Positions 41,997 to 45,377 of a stretch of 45,377 nt of DNA are shown here, piece after piece. Below the pieces are notes generated by a model. That model was not told the origin of the DNA. It worked only from the letters and a program-made list of their open reading frames with translations, and made no database searches. This DNA is from Bacteroides sp. UBA7335. Lineage in GTDB: Bacteria > Bacteroidota > Bacteroidia > Bacteroidales > Bacteroidaceae. The stretch covers positions 1 to 45,377 of the forward strand of contig DKPL01000045.1 in assembly GCA_002471185.1 (NCBI GenBank), written 5' to 3'. Within the stretch, counting starts at the first letter, position 1. Each line of letters opens with the position of its first letter. The position numbers and the translations under genes were made by a program.

Positions 41997-43787
41997 ATGA
42001 TAGAAGAACAACCTTCGCTGCTACAACGCTTTATTCGCTGGCGCGAAAATAATATTAAGGAGAAGCAGTTTATATTGATACTTAGCTTCATGGTAGGAGT
42101 GTTTACAGCTTTTGCTGCTCTTATTCTGAAGTTTTTTATTCACACTGTTAAGGATTTCTTGACTGATAATTTTAATATTACCGGTGCCAACTACCTTTAT
42201 TTAGTTTATCCTGTTATCGGTATTTTCCTATGTAGTCTTTTTGTTCGTTACATTGTGAAAGATGATATAAGTCATGGGGTTACAAAAATATTATATGCTA
42301 TATCTCGTAGACAAGGGCGGATAAAGCGCCATAATATGTGGTCGTCTACTATTGGTAGTGCTATAACCATTGGCTTTGGTGGATCGGTAGGAGCAGAGGC
42401 TCCAATTGTACTAACAGGTTCGGCCATTGGCTCAAATTTAGGTAGTCTATTCAAAATGGAACATCGCACGTTGATGTTGCTTGTTGGATGTGGAGCAGCT
42501 GGTGCAATTGGTGGTATCTTTAAGGCTCCCATAGCAGGTTTGGTCTTTACCCTCGAAGTATTAATGCTCGATCTTACCATGTCTTCTTTGCTTCCTTTGC
42601 TTATATCGGCAGTTACTGCAGCAACCATATCTTATATAATGACCGGAACAGAGGCCATGTTTAAGTTTCACCTCGATCAAGCTTTCGAGATGGAACGTGT
42701 GCCTTATGTTATTCTGTTGGGAATACTTTGCGGTTTAGTTTCGCTTTATTTTACTCGGGCAATTAATTCTATCGAAGGTGTATTTGGAAAACTGAATAAA
42801 CCCTATAAAAAGCTGATTTTGGGCGGTATCATGTTGAGTGTCTTAATTTTCCTTTTTCCGCCTCTTTATGGTGAAGGATATGATACTATCGAGTTGCTAC
42901 TCAATGGAGCAAACAATAACGAATGGGATACAGTGATGAATAACTCTCTATTTTATGGTTATGGTAATTTACTGTTGGTTTACCTTACTCTTATTGTACT
43001 GTTGAAAGTTTTTGCAACTAGTGCCACCAATGGTGGTGGAGGTTGTGGTGGATTATTTGCACCTTCGCTTTATCTAGGCTGTATTTCAGGATTTATCTTT
43101 TCGCATTTTAGCAATGATTTGGGGCTTTTTGCCCTTCTACCCGAAAAGAATTTTGCTTTGATGGGAATGGCGGGTGTGATGAGTGGTGTGATGCATGCTC
43201 CATTAACAGGAGTTTTCCTAATTGCTGAGCTTACCGGTGGGTATGACTTGTTTTTGCCTCTGATGATTGTCTCGGTTAGTGCATATCTTACTATTATCGC
43301 TTTTGAACCTCATAGTATCTACTCCATGCGTCTTGCTAAAAAAGGACAACTACTTACACATAACAAAGATCGTTCGATACTTACTTTAATGTCGATGGAG
43401 AATATCGTTGAACGCGACTTTGTGGTGGTTCATCCCGATATGGATTTGGGGGAATTGGTAAAGGCTATATCATCGGCTCATCGTAATATTTTTCCCGTAA
43501 CCGATCAGCGTGGAGTCTTGTTGGGTGTTGTTATTCTTGATGATATCCGAAATATTATGTTTCGTCAGGAACTTTATCATCGTTTTACAGTTAATAAACT
43601 GATGACATCTGTTCCTGCTAAACTGTATGATACTGACAGCATGGAGAAGGTTATGCGTATTTTTGATGAAACGCAAGCTTGGAATTTGCCTGTTGTTGAC
43701 GAAGAAGGGAAATACTTAGGCTTTGTGTCTAAATCGAAAATATTTAATTCATACCGACAAGTGTTAGTTCACTTCTCAGAAGATTAA
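41997..43787 (+). CDS. ClC-type chloride channel/antiporter with CBS domains
   Basis: There are 596 residues. The N-terminal ~430 form the ClC membrane fold with many hydrophobic helices. The conserved gate motif appears as GAEAP (132-136), with Glu134 at the position of the gating glutamate of H+/Cl- antiporters, so proton coupling is plausible. GGIFKAPIAGLVFTLEVL and a Gly-rich TNGGGGCGGLFAPS follow as the other anion-pathway motifs. A tandem CBS pair occupies about 455-590 (ENIVERDFVVVHPDMDLGEL; MTSVPAKLYDTDSMEKVMRI), usually an adenine-nucleotide sensor. It lies five bases before fmt. Confidence 0.93.
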   Translation: MIEEQPSLLQRFIRWRENNIKEKQFILILSFMVGVFTAFAALILKFFIHTVKDFLTDNFNITGANYLYLVYPVIGIFLCSLFVRYIVKDDISHGVTKILYAISRRQGRIKRHNMWSSTIGSAITIGFGGSVGAEAPIVLTGSAIGSNLGSLFKMEHRTLMLLVGCGAAGAIGGIFKAPIAGLVFTLEVLMLDLTMSSLLPLLISAVTAATISYIMTGTEAMFKFHLDQAFEMERVPYVILLGILCGLVSLYFTRAINSIEGVFGKLNKPYKKLILGGIMLSVLIFLFPPLYGEGYDTIELLLNGANNNEWDTVMNNSLFYGYGNLLLVYLTLIVLLKVFATSATNGGGGCGGLFAPSLYLGCISGFIFSHFSNDLGLFALLPEKNFALMGMAGVMSGVMHAPLTGVFLIAELTGGYDLFLPLMIVSVSAYLTIIAFEPHSIYSMRLAKKGQLLTHNKDRSILTLMSMENIVERDFVVVHPDMDLGELVKAISSAHRNIFPVTDQRGVLLGVVILDDIRNIMFRQELYHRFTVNKLMTSVPAKLYDTDSMEKVMRIFDETQAWNLPVVDEEGKYLGFVSKSKIFNSYRQVLVHFSED

Positions 43788-43792
43788 TAATA

Positions 43793-44746
43793 ATGAAGAA
43801 AGAAGATTTAAAGATAGTATATATGGGTACGCCCGATTTTGCAGTTGAAGCATTGCGCTGCTTAGTTGAGGGGGGATATAATGTGGTTGGGGTGATTACA
43901 ATGCCCGACAAACCTGCGGGGAGAGGGCATAAAGTTCAATATTCGCCAGTGAAGCAATATGCGCTAGAGCAAGGGTTGACATTGTTGCAGCCCGAGAAAT
44001 TGAAAGATGAGACTTTTCTAGCGGAACTAAGTGCCTTGAATGCTGATTTGCAGATTGTTGTTGCTTTTCGCATGTTGCCCGAGGCTGTTTGGAATATGCC
44101 ACGTTTGGGGACTTTCAACCTTCATGCCTCTTTGCTTCCTCAATATAGAGGGGCTGCTCCTATCAACTGGGCAGTGATTAATGGTGATACTGAAACAGGA
44201 ATTACGACCTTCTTTTTGCAACACGAAATTGATACAGGAAAGGTGATTCAACAAGAACGGGTTGCTATTGCCGATACTGATAATGTTGGTGTAGTGCATG
44301 ATAAGCTTATGAAACTAGGTGGAAAGCTAGTAGTTGAAACGGTTGACGCCATTTTGGCGGGAACAGTAAAGGCTATTCCACAAGAAGATATGGCAGTAGG
44401 GGGGGAGCTAAAACCTGCTCCTAAAATATTTAAAGAAACTTGTCGCATCGATTGGTCACAGCCAACTAAAAAGGTTTATGACTTTATTAGAGGACTTTCT
44501 CCTTATCCTGCTGCATGGTGTGAGTTGAAAAATAGCAATGGAGAGGTGGTAGTAGCTAAAATCTTTGAAGGTGAGAAAGAAGAAGAGGTGCATCAATTAT
44601 CGCCTGGAACTTTAATAACCGATGGTAAAAAATACCTTAAGATTGCAACTTCTGATGGATACATCAATGTCTTATCACTGCAATTGCCCGGTAAGAAAAG
44701 ACTCAAAACAGATGAATTGCTTCGAGGTTATCAATTCGCTAACTAA
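43793..44746 (+). CDS. fmt: Methionyl-tRNA formyltransferase
   Basis: Formylates initiator Met-tRNA using 10-formyl-THF. There are 317 residues. The catalytic motif is HASLLPQYRGAAPINWAVI (about 109-127), with upstream VYMGTPDFAVEALR at the N-terminus and GITTFFLQHEIDTG following. The C-terminal tRNA-binding beta-barrel begins near 205. The gene is the last of the tsaC-ClC-fmt unit and is followed by an intrinsic terminator. Confidence 0.97.
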   Translation: MKKEDLKIVYMGTPDFAVEALRCLVEGGYNVVGVITMPDKPAGRGHKVQYSPVKQYALEQGLTLLQPEKLKDETFLAELSALNADLQIVVAFRMLPEAVWNMPRLGTFNLHASLLPQYRGAAPINWAVINGDTETGITTFFLQHEIDTGKVIQQERVAIADTDNVGVVHDKLMKLGGKLVVETVDAILAGTVKAIPQEDMAVGGELKPAPKIFKETCRIDWSQPTKKVYDFIRGLSPYPAAWCELKNSNGEVVVAKIFEGEKEEEVHQLSPGTLITDGKKYLKIATSDGYINVLSLQLPGKKRLKTDELLRGYQFAN

Positions 44747-44753
44747 TAATAAT

Positions 44754-44788
44754 AAAACGCTGCTCAATTTCTATTGCGCAGCGTTTTT
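44754..44788 (+). terminator. Intrinsic terminator after fmt
   Basis: AAAACGCTGC (44754-44763) and GCAGCGTTTT (44778-44787) form a perfect 10-bp stem with a 14-base loop, the descending arm running into a T-run. Confidence 0.9.
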
Positions 44789-44975
44789 AGTAATAACTAA
44801 TCTCTTCATTGATAACTTTTTGCCTTTTAAATACTTTTCGTATCGTAACAAATAGAAGATTTATTGTCTCTTACTTGCTTTTTTCAATAAGATTTTTTTT
44901 CTTTGCGCTATATTAACTCTAAACCGATAAATGCCTATAGAACACATTACGCTAAAATAACAAAGACAACACGTA

Positions 44976-45377
44976 ATGGAATCATGGAAAAGTAAAACCG
45001 ACGAAGCGTTGGTGGCTCTCTATGCTAATGGAGAGAATAGGGCATTTAATGTACTTCTTAATCGGTACAAAGACAAACTGTATTCATATATTTACTATAT
45101 TGTTCGCAATTCTGAGATGGCGGAAGATATCTTTCAAGAGACTTTTATGAAAGCAATCGTTACCATTCGTCAAGGTAGATATAGTGATAGCGGAAAGTTC
45201 TCGGCTTGGATTCGCCGTATCGCACACAATTTAATTATTGACTCTTATCGACAAGATAAGAACGAGAATGTTATTTCGTGCGATGAGTCTGAAATTAATA
45301 TTCTGAATAATGCAGTCTTATCCGAAGGAAATATCGAAAACTCAATGGTAAACCATCAAATTTTATCTGATGTACGT
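44976..45377 (+). CDS. ECF-type RNA polymerase sigma factor (3' end cut by window edge)
   Basis: Open frame of 134 codons from ATG 44976 to the window end. The sigma-70 region 2 core is clear: LNRYKDKLYSYIYYIVRN, the -10-recognition helix AEDIFQETFMKAIVTI, and FSAWIRRIAHNLIIDSYR, the standard ECF pattern. Region 4 has not been reached. The N-terminus ESWKSKTDEALVALYANGE is typical of Bacteroidetes ECF factors. A cognate anti-sigma gene would be expected beyond the window but cannot be seen. No TAnnTTTG box was found upstream. Confidence 0.92.
   Translation, partial: MESWKSKTDEALVALYANGENRAFNVLLNRYKDKLYSYIYYIVRNSEMAEDIFQETFMKAIVTIRQGRYSDSGKFSAWIRRIAHNLIIDSYRQDKNENVISCDESEINILNNAVLSEGNIENSMVNHQILSDVR

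Overview
The window is ordinary chromosomal DNA from a member of the Bacteroidales, most likely Bacteroides or a close relative. The evidence is a SusC/SusD pair, families largely restricted to this group (BT_3928-type DoxX protein, DUF1599, DUF6078, a DAHP synthase with a C-terminal chorismate mutase), low GC content, weak Shine-Dalgarno signals, and many upstream copies of the Bacteroides -7 promoter element TAnnTTTG. I see no rRNA, tRNA, CRISPR array, transposase or phage gene.

Layout. 1-3642: nadK (minus, cut by the left edge) diverges from a tightly overlapping pdxJ-exbB-exbD-tonB operon. 3733-7049: a DJ-1 family protein, ispD and recG. 7270-8631: ndk and a LysM/M23 peptidase, closed by a clear terminator. 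8737-12556: DUF1599, BT_3928-type membrane protein, tpiA, a SPOR-domain protein and folE, meeting dnaG (minus) tail to tail. 14794-15228: DUF6078. 15579-26281: a pectin-type polysaccharide utilisation locus with an SGNH esterase, a PL1-type pectate lyase, SusC, SusD and a beta-helix surface lipoprotein (DUF4957/DUF5123 type). Pectin is inferred from the lyase family, and no regulator gene is present locally. 26441-30333 (minus): an aromatic amino acid operon, transcribed pheA, aminotransferase, DAHP synthase/chorismate mutase, tyrA. 30640-39076 (minus): a TPR protein, recQ, recJ and a 1166-residue AsmA-like envelope protein. 39246-40451 (minus): a ROK regulator. 40884-44746: a thioesterase diverging from tsaC, a ClC channel with CBS domains, and fmt. 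From 44976 an ECF sigma factor runs off the right edge.

The most interesting element is in the non-coding stretch before pheA. On the minus strand, a promoter is followed by an unannotated 28-codon ORF (30513 to 30427) in which 11 of 13 consecutive codons are Phe or Tyr. An intrinsic terminator (30386 to 30350) follows, ending 16 bases before the pheA start codon. Codons 21-24 of the leader ORF contain GAGCGGGA, exactly complementary to TCCCGCTC in the ascending arm of the terminator. This is the architecture of a classical ribosome-mediated transcription attenuator. It would sense both Phe and Tyr and control the whole operon, including the first step of the shikimate pathway.

Other points of interest are two copies of a palindromic intergenic repeat (about 15251-15338 and 35455-35537), an inverted-repeat cluster upstream of the esterase promoter, two compact divergent promoter pairs, and a set of well-formed intrinsic terminators.
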